A stretch of 38,845 bases of DNA from Phycisphaerae bacterium (GCA_021736645.1 JAIPFM010000020.1:1-38845), one strand, 5' to 3'. Positions 19,324 to 27,966 are shown, numbered from the stretch's first letter. Notes: a model not told the origin generated them from the sequence alone. A program made the numbers and translations.

Positions 19324-20330
19324 AGAAGCATCTCCCTGGCTGTTTGAATGGCCTCAGTAAGCTGATCGGCAATGGGTTCATATCTGATTTTCAGAGGTGT
19401 TGTCAAGCGGTACGCCTTGAAGGTCTCGACCAGAGATGCATGGATCGGACTGTTGTGCGAGTCGCTTTCAGCCAGAGACCGCTCCAGTTCGTCGCTGAGC
19501 AGAAAGGCCATCAATTCACGTGCCTCTTCTGCATGGGGCCCGTGTTTGATCATGGCCGCCGTATTGGGAATTGCCAGATTCCCTTGACCTGCCTGATCAA
19601 GCGGGACCATGGCCAGGGGCCAGCCATTACGCTGGGCCGCATAGACATCGTCCGTGTCTGTAAAGCACACATCCGCCTGACCTGTGGCCACCATGCGCAC
19701 GGCCGTGCTGTTGCCCTCCACCAGACGGATGTCATTGGCCTTGAGTCCCTTGAGAATGGCCCGAGCCCGGTCCGACCCATAATGGACAAACCAACTGGTG
19801 ACATCTCCGCCTGTCGTGCCGAACTCGGGCGTGGCCATGACGATCCGTCCCTGCCACTTGCGATCGAGCATGTCTTCCAGACTGCGAGGCGGGTTTGTCA
19901 CGCGGTCCGTGTGATACCCGATCACGCGTGCGCGAAGGGCAAACCCATACCACAGATAATTCGGATCTTTCAGAGACTCAGGCCAGGTTTCAGACTGCGT
20001 GTCCTGATACGGCGTGAACAGGCCTTCACGCGCCAGACGAATTGTGTAAAAAATCTCACTGGACCAGAACACGTCCGCCACAGGCGCGCCCTGTTCCGAA
20101 CGCAATCGCTGCACCAGGCCCACGGTCTTGGCCGCCTCCGTGTCAAAACGCGTCAGGACTTTGATTCCACTCTGCGATTCAAAGGCCGCAATGATCGGTT
20201 CAGCCAGCGTCTGATCCACAGAACAGTACAGCACCACCTGCCGAGCCCGGGGTTCAGATTTCCTGGCACAGGACCCAAGAGTCGCCCCGATCAACACCAG
20301 CACTGTGATCCTGAGAAAGATCCCTCTCAT
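19320..20330 (-). CDS. Iron(III)-type ABC substrate-binding lipoprotein
   Basis: This 336-residue extracytoplasmic solute-binding protein resembles the FbpA/AfuA ferric-binding family. A lipoprotein signal ends in the lipobox LGSC at 18-21. The mature part begins with the family's VVLYCSVDQTLAEPIIAAFE strand-helix and continues with ADVFWSSEIF and the hinge segment GRIVMATPEFGTTGGDV. It also contains VEGNSTAVRMVATGQADVCFTDTDD, which matches the pattern of the ligand-binding lobe. Iron as ligand is inferred from the family; phosphonate- or thiamine-like ligands are not excluded. ATG 20330 has AGGAA upstream. It overlaps the permease gene by TTGA, so they form one unit. No cognate import ATPase lies in the window. 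Confidence 0.88.
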   Translation of the reverse strand: MRGIFLRITVLVLIGATLGSCARKSEPRARQVVLYCSVDQTLAEPIIAAFESQSGIKVLTRFDTEAAKTVGLVQRLRSEQGAPVADVFWSSEIFYTIRLAREGLFTPYQDTQSETWPESLKDPNYLWYGFALRARVIGYHTDRVTNPPRSLEDMLDRKWQGRIVMATPEFGTTGGDVTSWFVHYGSDRARAILKGLKANDIRLVEGNSTAVRMVATGQADVCFTDTDDVYAAQRNGWPLAMVPLDQAGQGNLAIPNTAAMIKHGPHAEEARELMAFLLSDELERSLAESDSHNSPIHASLVETFKAYRLTTPLKIRYEPIADQLTEAIQTAREMLL

Positions 20331-20361
20331 GCGTTTGTTCCTAATGACTCAAGGTTAATAG

Positions 20362-20459
20362 ACTGAAGGCTGAAGGGGCATTAATTAGAACCTGCAACTT
20401 AAAACTTAGAACAACATGGGCGCATGCCCATTCAACTACTTAACACTGAAAACTGTCTA
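20362..20459. repeat. Heptad-phased intergenic array 7
   Basis: About fourteen 7-nt units fit from 20362 (ACTGAAG, GCTGAAG) through ACTTAAA and ACTTAGA (20397-20410) into the palindrome and on to CTGAAAA (20446). The array fills most of the gap between the binding-protein gene and the coiled-coil gene and reaches the stop codon of the latter. Confidence 0.7.
20416..20431. repeat. Palindromic repeat ATGGGC-GCAT-GCCCAT, copy 3
   Basis: This is the third copy, with centre GCAT instead of GAAT. The right flank TTCAACTACTTAA and the following CACTGAAAACTG match copy 1 at 759 closely. Confidence 0.75.
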
Positions 20460-22127
20460 CTGACCACCGAGGCCTGGTTTATTCTCTTCCAGTTGCCCAA
20501 AATAGGCCTTGATCGCGTTGTCGTATTTTCTGGGAATGGTATTGTCATTGATCGCTTCCGACGCAGCAGCACCAGCCTCCTGAATCACGTCACTGTAGGA
20601 TCGCGTGGCCTGACCCTTGACCTGTTCGCCCTGAAAATACCAACTGGCCACGACCGGGCCTTCCTGGGTCTTGCTCTTTGAAACGGTCTTTTTCGTGCCG
20701 GTCTCACCGTCTTGCGCAGTGGCCCTCGGCCCGTTGCCAATGCCCGGTCCGCCGCTGCCCGGACCCTGACCCATGATATCCCCCGCCTGCCACGGTGCCT
20801 GCCCGCCCAGGCCCTGGCACATGCCTTCGCCCAGACACGCGATGGCCCGCTCCAGTTCGGCGAGCATGGCCTCACTCAACTGGATCTGGTTTTGCAGATC
20901 GGCCAGCTCGTCCAACTCTGCCAGGGCATCGGACAGATCTCCAATCCCGCCGCCCCCTGCACCCCCGCCCAGGGCCTGACCCAGTCTCGAAGCGCGGCTG
21001 CTGGCCATCTGTGAGGCCGCCATCTTTTTCAGGAGACCATTGATCTTTTCCTGTGGGAGGCCCTTGTTCTGCAAGGCCTTTTTTAGGGCTTCAGGTGTGA
21101 GCGCCGCCAGTTTTTTGTCCAGACCCTGTTTTTCCAGTTCGTCTTCGAGCTCATCCTGTTTCCTGGCCAGTTCCTGCAGCTGTTTGGCAAGATTCTGAAG
21201 TTGCTGCTCAAGGGCCTTTTTCTGTGGGTCCGTCATGTCACCCTGCATCATCTGCTGCTGCAACTGACGCAGCAGGCTGGCCGCCTTGTTGAACTCGCCC
21301 TTGGCCAGGGCCATGTTGAGCTGTTGGCTCATGGCATCGGGCGAGCTGCGCAGCTGACGCATCATCTGCTGCATCAGGTCCATGGACTGATTGTCCATAC
21401 TGTTGCGCAGGGAATTCAGCTTGTCCGACATGTCCCCGAGTTTTCGAATCACCTGTCGCTTGGCAGCCTGGGGCTCGCCCCCCTTGAGTGCCGCATCCAG
21501 ACTGGCCAGATCGTCCTTGAGTTCCGGACTGTCCAGCTTGTCTGCGGTCAGCTTGACAGTGGCCGTGGCCTCCTGGATCTGTTTCTCGGCCAGTTCGATT
21601 CTGGTCTTTTCCTGGCTGGCCTGCTCCTTCTTTTTGTGGAGACCGAGCAGATCCTTTTGAGGCAGCAGAAAAAATACCGTCAAAAAAACCACCCAGATTA
21701 ACAGCGTCCCCCACCAGGCACGTCCAGGACGAATGGCAATACACTCCCGAGGCTGCACTGTGTGAGCCGTTTGAAGGGCCTCTGCGCGCGCACATTGAAC
21801 AAAGGGATCATCCGAAGACTCCAATGCCAGGGCCGTGCTGAGTCGCTCATTCAGCCCGAGACGTTCATCCAGGAGCATACTCACCTGCAGACGCCTGGGC
21901 AGCTTGATCCAGCACAAGACAAGGACCAACACTGCGCCTGCCACGCCAGCTGCGTAACCAACCCAAGGCACCCAGACTGTCATGGCCAACAACCGTTGAA
22001 CCAGCAGACCCATGAGGGCCAGCAGGCCAATGCACAATCCAACCCACATGATCTGCGCGAGCAATACGTCAATCGCGCATCGTACACGGGCCTGACGCAA
22101 TTTTCTGTCAAACACACGGTCCAGCAT
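20457..22127 (-). CDS. TM/coiled-coil protein of the MoxR cluster (DUF4175-like layout)
   Basis: This 556-residue protein has three TM helices (about 19-43, 50-75 and 136-155). A long helical, Q/K/E/L-rich coiled-coil region runs from about 160 to 380, with runs such as LQQQMMQGDMTDPQKKAL. A glycine-rich linker (GGGAGGGGIG near 385) and a low-complexity Gly/Pro tail end in a short conserved segment. The layout resembles large TM proteins of the DUF4175 type, but I cannot confirm that family. ATG 22127 is chosen because AGAGG lies about 5-8 nt upstream; a TTG at 22145 would add six residues. It precedes the iron-type transport genes and the MoxR block in the same direction. A structural or scaffolding role is only a guess. 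Confidence 0.8.
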   Translation of the reverse strand: MLDRVFDRKLRQARVRCAIDVLLAQIMWVGLCIGLLALMGLLVQRLLAMTVWVPWVGYAAGVAGAVLVLVLCWIKLPRRLQVSMLLDERLGLNERLSTALALESSDDPFVQCARAEALQTAHTVQPRECIAIRPGRAWWGTLLIWVVFLTVFFLLPQKDLLGLHKKKEQASQEKTRIELAEKQIQEATATVKLTADKLDSPELKDDLASLDAALKGGEPQAAKRQVIRKLGDMSDKLNSLRNSMDNQSMDLMQQMMRQLRSSPDAMSQQLNMALAKGEFNKAASLLRQLQQQMMQGDMTDPQKKALEQQLQNLAKQLQELARKQDELEDELEKQGLDKKLAALTPEALKKALQNKGLPQEKINGLLKKMAASQMASSRASRLGQALGGGAGGGGIGDLSDALAELDELADLQNQIQLSEAMLAELERAIACLGEGMCQGLGGQAPWQAGDIMGQGPGSGGPGIGNGPRATAQDGETGTKKTVSKSKTQEGPVVASWYFQGEQVKGQATRSYSDVIQEAGAAASEAINDNTIPRKYDNAIKAYFGQLEENKPGLGGQ

Positions 22128-22240
22128 ATCTGCCTCTCTCAACAAACCTGCGTTATCTATACTGTTTTGGACGTTGCCAACACGGTTATGTTACATATTT
22201 TTTCAGCTTTCTGAACTCAGCTCTCGGCTTTATGTCTGCT

Positions 22241-23602
22241 TTAGTTCGCACTCTGAACTGAAAAAGTCCAATCGTAGGACTTGCTTTTATCCTTGGCATT
22301 TCTCTCACGACCGCCATTGTCCTGACCGTCCTCGCCCACTGAATACACCACAAACCCCTTGCCCTGTTTGACATAACGAATGGGTTCGCCATCAAAGGGA
22401 TCCACGGGCGCCTCGTCCAGGAACGCAGGCACCAGGGTTGCCAGAGTGTCCGGAAGTTTCTGGGTCTTGAGACGATACCTTTGAACAGCCAGGGCCGTCA
22501 GAGTGGACATTTGCCCCGCGTAGTATCTGGCATAAAGCTGAGAGAGCCGCCCCATGGCAGGCGACATCAGATGGAACATCAGATGACTCCTTGGGATGGC
22601 CTCACGCCGGGTTTCAGCCAGCTGTCCGGCCTTCAGGAATTCCTGAACAGTCGAGACCTGTGGATTCAGCACGACCCGTGTCAGGGCCAGGTATTCACAC
22701 AGATCCCGATCCCGCAGCCCCAGGATGCGATACGGCGTTAAAACAACGCGGGACCATTGAATCTCACCTGACACCTCGTTTCCAGAGGTCATCGGTGAAT
22801 CGGCCAGACCGTCCAGGATGAGGCAAACTTCCCCGGCACTGCCCCGAACCAGCCCATTGACATGCATACACGATTTGAGGCTGTTTGACAGTTGAATGTA
22901 CTGGTCGTCCGTGAATTCAAGCCGGGCAAGGCCCCGCTCCAGCAAGTCCCCTCTGAACAACCCCACACAGGCAATACGCACCAGTTGGCCAATCAGGGTA
23001 GGCATCGGGTCCAGAGAATCCGCCAAGGCCAGGCCACTGCAGAATGCCGTGACAAACTCATCAGGCTTTCCCTGTTCAATGGCCACCAGCATGCGCAGGG
23101 CATAGAGTCGCGCGCAACCGCGAATATCCGACAGCCAGGGCATCGGTGCCATGGCCCCCTCGCGATAATCCACAGGATACCGGGCATGTTGGCATTGAGC
23201 CCCCTTATCGAGCCACTGGAGCACCTCTGCATTGTCCTTGAGATACTCCTGCACCAGGGCCAGCACATTGGGATCAAAGGTCCTATTGGGTTCAGGCCAG
23301 GAAGCCGACCCCACAAGCGGGAGCGCCTGGGCAGCCTCCCTGTCCCAATTCACACGGCAGGCAAAGGCCTCCATGTAACAATCCGCCGCATTGTCTGCCC
23401 CGTCCGGCAGTTGATACCAATCGTCAAGCTGATCCAGCGTCACCGGATACCCCTGCGACTCCAGGGCCTCAATCTCCTGGGCCAGACGGCGAGACACAGA
23501 CCACCTGAAGTAGGCAAACCACACCATGCCAGCCAAAAACACAATCAGCATCGTGCACCACAAAATCTTGCGTTTCTTTTGAGGCTGCCTTGGTTGTGTC
23601 AT
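22241..23602 (-). CDS. Single-TM protein with planctomycete-type C-terminal motif
   Basis: This 453-residue protein has a positively charged N-terminus and one TM helix at about 12-31; the rest is probably extracytoplasmic. The middle is alpha-helical with no motif I recognise. Near residues 380-405 the sequence LPDTLATLVPAFLDEAPVDP, followed by FDG and VVYSVGEDGQDNGG, matches a C-terminal module seen in many planctomycete proteins and reminiscent of type II pseudopilin C-termini. ATG 23602 is chosen because AAGGAG lies 6 nt upstream; in-frame ATGs at 23626 and 23623 precede that site and are unlikely. It is the first gene after the largest gap in the minus-strand run. Function unknown. Confidence 0.78.
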   Translation of the reverse strand: MTQPRQPQKKRKILWCTMLIVFLAGMVWFAYFRWSVSRRLAQEIEALESQGYPVTLDQLDDWYQLPDGADNAADCYMEAFACRVNWDREAAQALPLVGSASWPEPNRTFDPNVLALVQEYLKDNAEVLQWLDKGAQCQHARYPVDYREGAMAPMPWLSDIRGCARLYALRMLVAIEQGKPDEFVTAFCSGLALADSLDPMPTLIGQLVRIACVGLFRGDLLERGLARLEFTDDQYIQLSNSLKSCMHVNGLVRGSAGEVCLILDGLADSPMTSGNEVSGEIQWSRVVLTPYRILGLRDRDLCEYLALTRVVLNPQVSTVQEFLKAGQLAETRREAIPRSHLMFHLMSPAMGRLSQLYARYYAGQMSTLTALAVQRYRLKTQKLPDTLATLVPAFLDEAPVDPFDGEPIRYVKQGKGFVVYSVGEDGQDNGGRERNAKDKSKSYDWTFSVQSAN

Positions 23603-23641
23603 ACGAAGCTCCTTAACTTGCATCATTAAAAACGCGTGTCC

Positions 23642-23670
23642 AGCATAACGAATTTCAAGGAGAAGGTAAA
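23642..23670 (-). promoter_or_regulatory. Candidate sigma-70-type promoter for the minus-strand cluster
   Basis: On the minus strand TTTACC and TATGCT are separated by 17 nt, about 40 nt upstream of the ATG at 23602. Each box matches the consensus at four of six positions. The 182-bp gap 23603-23784 is otherwise without a gene, and it is not heptad-structured. Confidence 0.3.
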
Positions 23671-23784
23671 GGAGGTTTCAAGCGGACGACCTGCTGAGAC
23701 AGCACTATCAGCAAGTCATGACACAGCGCATGGCATAGGTGAAACCGGCCTTGAAAGGCGAATCCCGGCCCTTAGGCACTCACT

Positions 23785-24684
23785 CTAAAGTCTTTCCGGA
23801 TACACGCCTTGCTGGATCAGTGCCTGTATATGAGCCTGCGCCAGGGCCTGATCTTCCTTGTACGTCACGCCGAACCAGGGATCCCGGGTCTCAAGGACCT
23901 GGACTGTGACTTCGCCGCAATGCATCAGGTCGTCCACGGCAGCGGGAAGATAGAACTCCTGCTTGAGACCGGGGCCTGCTGCAAAGAACGCGTCAAACCT
24001 GGCAGCGAGCTGGCTGATGAATGCCGGTTTGAAGCCCCAGCAGTTCATGGACACACAGGTCTGTTCATGCAATTCTGTGGGGGTGCCGTCCGGTGCCAGA
24101 CCGCGAAGCACACCGTCCGACTGCTTGCCGATATCTGTATGCTCTGCAATGGACACCAGGCGGGATTCACCGCCCACCTGACACACGCCCCGACATACGG
24201 TGCCTGCCTCGGACAGGGTCTGGCTGAGACAGTAGCCCACCATGGCATGGGCATTGGGCAGGGGATCGTTCTGCAAAAATGCGTTTAACTGGGTAAAGGC
24301 GTGGGGGCCGTAGTAATCATCCGCATTGATCACGGCAAAGGGGCCATCGAGCTCAGCCCGGGCGCACAGCAGCGCATGGCCCGTGCCCCAGGGTTTTTCA
24401 CGATCTGCAGGCACTGTGCCGGTCAATTCTGTGTCGAGTTCCTGGAATGCATAGGCCGTTTCAATGCGACCCTCCCAGCGAGCATTGATTCTCTCACGAA
24501 AGGCCGGGTCCATGAACTCTCGAATCACGAACACCACGCGTTTGAAACCAGCGTGTTTCGCGTCATGAATGGAATAATCCATGATCGACTCGCCGTTTGG
24601 CCCCATGGGCACCACCTGCTTGAGCCCGCCAAACCGGCTGCCCATACCGGCCGCAAGAATCACCAGTGTAGAGTCCTGTGTCAT
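23785..24684 (-). CDS. Sugar-type nucleotidyltransferase (NTP_transferase family)
   Basis: This 299-residue cytoplasmic protein has the nucleotidyltransferase signature LAAGMGSRFGG at residues 10-20, followed by K22. The GTGHALLCA segment and the metal-binding strand VINADDYYG, typical of NDP-sugar pyrophosphorylases, follow. Later motifs include CVSMNCWGFKP and FYLPAAVDDL. Proteins of this group activate a sugar phosphate with an NTP, but the particular sugar and nucleotide cannot be read from the sequence. ATG 24684 has GGAG about 7 nt upstream. It is transcribed in the same direction as the MoxR cluster but separated by 182 bp, so it may be its own unit. Divergent from the AAA ATPase gene at 24840. 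Confidence 0.9.
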   Translation of the reverse strand: MTQDSTLVILAAGMGSRFGGLKQVVPMGPNGESIMDYSIHDAKHAGFKRVVFVIREFMDPAFRERINARWEGRIETAYAFQELDTELTGTVPADREKPWGTGHALLCARAELDGPFAVINADDYYGPHAFTQLNAFLQNDPLPNAHAMVGYCLSQTLSEAGTVCRGVCQVGGESRLVSIAEHTDIGKQSDGVLRGLAPDGTPTELHEQTCVSMNCWGFKPAFISQLAARFDAFFAAGPGLKQEFYLPAAVDDLMHCGEVTVQVLETRDPWFGVTYKEDQALAQAHIQALIQQGVYPERL

Positions 24685-24803
24685 TCATCTTCTCCAATAT
24701 ATTTTTCAGATAAAAAACTCCGCACACTGTACACGATCAGGCCAGTTTCGTCCAGATTTGCCAGTTTTGACTCAAGTAATCTATGCAGAAAACCGATTTA
24801 TCC

Positions 24804-24831
24804 TTGTAATTTGATAACTAATGCTTACAAT
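24804..24831 (+). promoter_or_regulatory. Probable sigma-70-type promoter giving a nearly leaderless mRNA
   Basis: TTGTAA (24804-24809) and TACAAT (24826-24831) are separated by 16 nt. Transcription would begin about 7 nt after the -10 box, at or just before the ATG at 24840. This agrees with the absence of any Shine-Dalgarno sequence. Confidence 0.5.
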
Positions 24832-24839
24832 TTACAATA

Positions 24840-26024
24840 ATGATTAAGCGTAACCTCAGTCATATAATACACCAGTCATTACAGCATTTCCCGGCCGTAG
24901 GACTCGTCGGCGCGCGCCAGGTCGGTAAAACGACTCTGGCCAAGATGATTTCCAAGGAATGGTCGTCAAGCAGTGTGTATCTGGATTTGGAGCGCCCTGC
25001 TGATCACGCTGCATTATTGGAACCTGAGCGTTTTCTGGATAGATATGCATCTCAACTGGTCATTATTGATGAAGTGCAACTCAGCCCCAATCTGTTTCCT
25101 GTGTTGCGTAGCCTGATCGACAGAGATCGACATGCAGGTCGTTTTCTTCTGCTGGGCTCATCCAGTCCGGACCTAATGAGGCAATCAGGAGAATCTCTGG
25201 CAGGTCGAATTGTCTACCATGAACTAGCTCCGTTCGCGCTTCATGAATTGCCCTCAGATCATATGGACAGTCTTTGGCTGCGCGGCGGATTTCCTGACAG
25301 CCACCTGGCCGCCGATGATGATATCTCCGCGCAGTGGCGAGACAACTTTATCATGACCTATTTACAGAGAGACCTGACCGCCATGGGCTATGATATTCGC
25401 CTGCCTGCCATGACATTAAGGCGGCTTTGGCAAATGCTGGCACACAGTCATGGCCACACGATTAATCTAAGCCAACTTGCCACCAATCTTGAATTGTCAA
25501 GACAGTCCATACGAAAGATCCTGGACATCCTCAACGAAACATTCATGATACGTCAACTTCCGCCCTTCCATACAAACCTCAAGAAACGCCTGGTCAAAAC
25601 GCCTAAGGTTTATATCCGAGACAGTGGCATACTTCATTCTTTGTTGGGACTCAATACATGGGGAGACCTGCTGGGACATTCTATTGTCGGCATGAGCTGG
25701 GAAGGTTTTTGCCTGGAGCAGATTCTCAATAGACTGCCCACAGCCTGGAACGCTTTTTTCTATCGCACTCAAGCACACGCCGAAATAGACCTTGTCCTGC
25801 AAAAATCATCTGGCGAGCCGCCTATACTGGTTGAATTTAAACACGCTCAGGCCCCGAAGCTGTCAAAAGGATTCTGGTCCTCCCTTCACGATCTTCAACC
25901 CCAAGCCAGCTACATCGTGTATCCAGGCACCACGGCCTACCCATCAGGGGCCAATATTGAAGTCTTGCCCTTAACCCAGATCGAAACCATTTGGCACAAA
26001 AGCCAGCAACCCCCTAGCCCCTAA
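24840..26024 (+). CDS. AAA_14/DUF4143 ATP-binding protein
   Basis: This is a 394-residue ATPase. Walker A GARQVGKTT is at 24-32, Walker B is LVIIDEVQ near 72-79, and sensor-like LLLGSSSPDLMR follows, as in the AAA_14 family. The C-terminal DUF4143 part includes the winged-helix region LSQLATNLELSRQSIRKIL and the nuclease-like signature EIDLVL...PILVEFK, which resembles a PD-(D/E)xK core. Such proteins are scattered, often horizontally transferred, and of unclear biological role. Codons are visibly richer in A/T than in the flanking genes. There is no Shine-Dalgarno sequence, and the promoter places the transcript start at the ATG. The last codons (QQPPSP) are encoded inside a heptad array. 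Confidence 0.88.
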   Translation: MIKRNLSHIIHQSLQHFPAVGLVGARQVGKTTLAKMISKEWSSSSVYLDLERPADHAALLEPERFLDRYASQLVIIDEVQLSPNLFPVLRSLIDRDRHAGRFLLLGSSSPDLMRQSGESLAGRIVYHELAPFALHELPSDHMDSLWLRGGFPDSHLAADDDISAQWRDNFIMTYLQRDLTAMGYDIRLPAMTLRRLWQMLAHSHGHTINLSQLATNLELSRQSIRKILDILNETFMIRQLPPFHTNLKKRLVKTPKVYIRDSGILHSLLGLNTWGDLLGHSIVGMSWEGFCLEQILNRLPTAWNAFFYRTQAHAEIDLVLQKSSGEPPILVEFKHAQAPKLSKGFWSSLHDLQPQASYIVYPGTTAYPSGANIEVLPLTQIETIWHKSQQPPSP

Positions 26025-26037
26025 TCCGCAGCCCCCT
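26003..26037. repeat. C-rich heptad array overlapping the end of the AAA_14 gene
   Basis: Units CCAGCAA, CCCCCTA, GCCCCTA, ATCCGCA and GCCCCCT run in 7-nt phase from 26003 and include the TAA stop (26022-26024). The array therefore extends into the coding sequence. Confidence 0.6.
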
Positions 26038-26088
26038 AACCCACAACATTTGCCATGATCCTCCAGTTCCTGTACAATACCCCCCTTT

Positions 26089-26165
26089 GAACCGTGAACC
26101 GCGATCTGTGATCTGTGATCTGTGATCCATGAACTGTGAACCGTGAACCTAATAACCTTGAACCC
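26089..26165. repeat. Heptad tandem array 8 (cleanest copy)
   Basis: Eleven in-phase 7-nt units run from 26089. GAACCGT and GAACCGC are followed by GATCTGT three times without a mismatch (26103-26123), then GATCCAT, GAACTGT, GAACCGT and GAACCTA. It occupies the gap before the first exporter gene. Bases 26038-26088 hold no other feature I can name. Confidence 0.85.
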
Positions 26166-26206
26166 ATGGTGGTGGAGTTTAAACCATTAACGAGCCTCGC
26201 ATCAGT

Positions 26207-27925
26207 TTGAAACGTTACATCCTGCAGTACAAGATGGACATCGTCTGGACTGTGGTGTGTACACTGGTCACCGTGGGCATCAGCCTGACCCTGCCGTTTC
26301 TCATGCGCCAGGCCATTGACGGACTCACCGACAAGACCCTCTCGCGCACCGGGCTGCGAGACCTGCTCCTGTGGTACGGCGGTCTGTCCGCAGTGGCCGT
26401 GGTATTTTCCCTGTATCTGCGCAAGATCCCCATGAAACTGTCCCACAAGGTGGAGTTTGCCCTGCGAAACGACGTGTTCGATCACCTGACACGCATGGAC
26501 CAGGCGTTTTTCCGCAGTGAACGCACAGGCGATCTGATGACGCGCATGTCGTCGGACATGACCCTGTTGCGCGATACCATCGGCCAGGGCCTGCTCCAGG
26601 GCATTCGCACGGGCATGGTCCTGTTGCTGGCATCCATTGTCATGCTGATCACAGACACGAGCCTGGCACTGCTCGTGCTGGGACTGTACTTCCCCATGAC
26701 CGCGATATTTTTCCTGGTACTCAGGGCCATGCGGCGCACACAGAAACTCCTGCAGGAACAGGTCTCAGACGTGTCCAACTTCTGCCAGGAAAGCTTTGCC
26801 GGTATCCGGTGCATCAAGGGATTTGCCCTGGAAGAGCGACGCATCGGCCTGTTCGAATATCTGAACAGGGATCTGGTACGCCTGAACATGAAGGTCCAGG
26901 CGGGGCGTCAATCCCTGTGGCCGTTTATGGCGTTCTGGTTCTGCCTGAGCGTGATGATGATCCTGAACCTGGGCGGGCGCCAGGTGGTTCGGGGCGAGCG
27001 GTCTCTGGGCACACTGGTTCAGTTCATGCAGTACCTGTTGTACATGCAGTGGCCCCTGCTGGCCCTGAGTTGGATCACGAGCCTGTTCCAGCAAGGCAAG
27101 GTGAGCTGGCAGCGTATCTGTCACATCCTGGAACAGACGCCCGCCATCGCCGATACAGACCAGACGGATTTTCAGATCCAGCAGCTCACAGGGGACATTC
27201 ACCTGCAGGACCTGAGCCTGGACCTGAAGGATCGACGTTTTCTCGACCATATCAGCCTGAAGATTCCGACTGGCACGACACTGGGCATCACCGGCCCGAC
27301 CGGGTCCGGCAAGACCCTGCTCGTGTCACTGGTAGCCCGGCTCATGGACTCCACCAGCGGCAGCATTCGTGTGGACGGCCATGACATCAAGGTGATTCCC
27401 CTGAGCGTGTTGAGAAAACACATCGGCTTTGCTGCGCAGGAACCGATCCTGTTCTCCAGGACCCTGGAGCACAACATCGGCTTCGGTGTGAGCGAGCCGG
27501 ATGAAGCCCTGATTCAGTGGGCTGCAGAGGTGGCCCATCTCACAGAGGACATCCAAAGCTTCCCTGAACGCTTTGATACGCTGCTCGGCGAACGCGGTGT
27601 CACCCTGTCCGGCGGGCAGCGTCAACGCGCCAGTATCAGCCGGGCCGTGGCCCGTCACCCGGACATCCTCATCCTGGACGATGTGCTCTCTGCCGTGGAC
27701 ACGCAGACCGAGGCTGCCATCATGAAGAAGCTGCAGCCCGTGATGCAAAAGCGAACCACGCTGTTTGTGAGTCACCGCATCTCCACCCTGCAATACGCAG
27801 ACGAGATCGTGGTCATTGAACACGGATGCATCACACAGCAGGGTACGCATGATGAGTTGATCAAACAGCCCGGCTATTACGCAGAACTGAACATGTTGCA
27901 GCAGATACAGAGCCAGTTGGAATAA
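26207..27925 (+). CDS. ABC exporter half-transporter A (degenerate-site subunit)
   Basis: This 572-residue protein has an N-terminal six-helix exporter domain (about 1-310) and a C-terminal nucleotide-binding domain. Walker A GPTGSGKT is at 363-370 and the signature LSGGQ at 467-471 is canonical. Walker B reads ILILDDVLSAVD, with Asp where the catalytic Glu is expected. That combination is typical of the YheI/BmrC-type subunit of heterodimeric exporters. The start is TTG 26207 (MKRYILQYK); an in-frame TAA at 26180-26182 leaves no ATG or GTG alternative, and the site lacks a strong Shine-Dalgarno sequence. It is followed after 41 bp by the partner gene. Substrate may be a lipid or drug; this cannot be told here. 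Confidence 0.92.
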   Translation: MKRYILQYKMDIVWTVVCTLVTVGISLTLPFLMRQAIDGLTDKTLSRTGLRDLLLWYGGLSAVAVVFSLYLRKIPMKLSHKVEFALRNDVFDHLTRMDQAFFRSERTGDLMTRMSSDMTLLRDTIGQGLLQGIRTGMVLLLASIVMLITDTSLALLVLGLYFPMTAIFFLVLRAMRRTQKLLQEQVSDVSNFCQESFAGIRCIKGFALEERRIGLFEYLNRDLVRLNMKVQAGRQSLWPFMAFWFCLSVMMILNLGGRQVVRGERSLGTLVQFMQYLLYMQWPLLALSWITSLFQQGKVSWQRICHILEQTPAIADTDQTDFQIQQLTGDIHLQDLSLDLKDRRFLDHISLKIPTGTTLGITGPTGSGKTLLVSLVARLMDSTSGSIRVDGHDIKVIPLSVLRKHIGFAAQEPILFSRTLEHNIGFGVSEPDEALIQWAAEVAHLTEDIQSFPERFDTLLGERGVTLSGGQRQRASISRAVARHPDILILDDVLSAVDTQTEAAIMKKLQPVMQKRTTLFVSHRISTLQYADEIVVIEHGCITQQGTHDELIKQPGYYAELNMLQQIQSQLE

Positions 27926-27966
27926 TTCTTAATTCTTATTTTTGAATTTTGAATGCTTAATTGTTG
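27924..27966. repeat. Heptad array 9 spanning the whole gap between the exporter genes
   Basis: AATTCTT occurs twice, then ATTTTTG, AATTTTG, AATGCTT and AATTGTT run in 7-nt phase from within the stop codon of the first gene to the ATG of the second. No Shine-Dalgarno sequence is left in this leader. Confidence 0.72.

Noticed and set aside
26089..26165. Possible CRISPR array
   Set aside because: The units are 7 nt with no spacers of constant length, and no cas genes are present.
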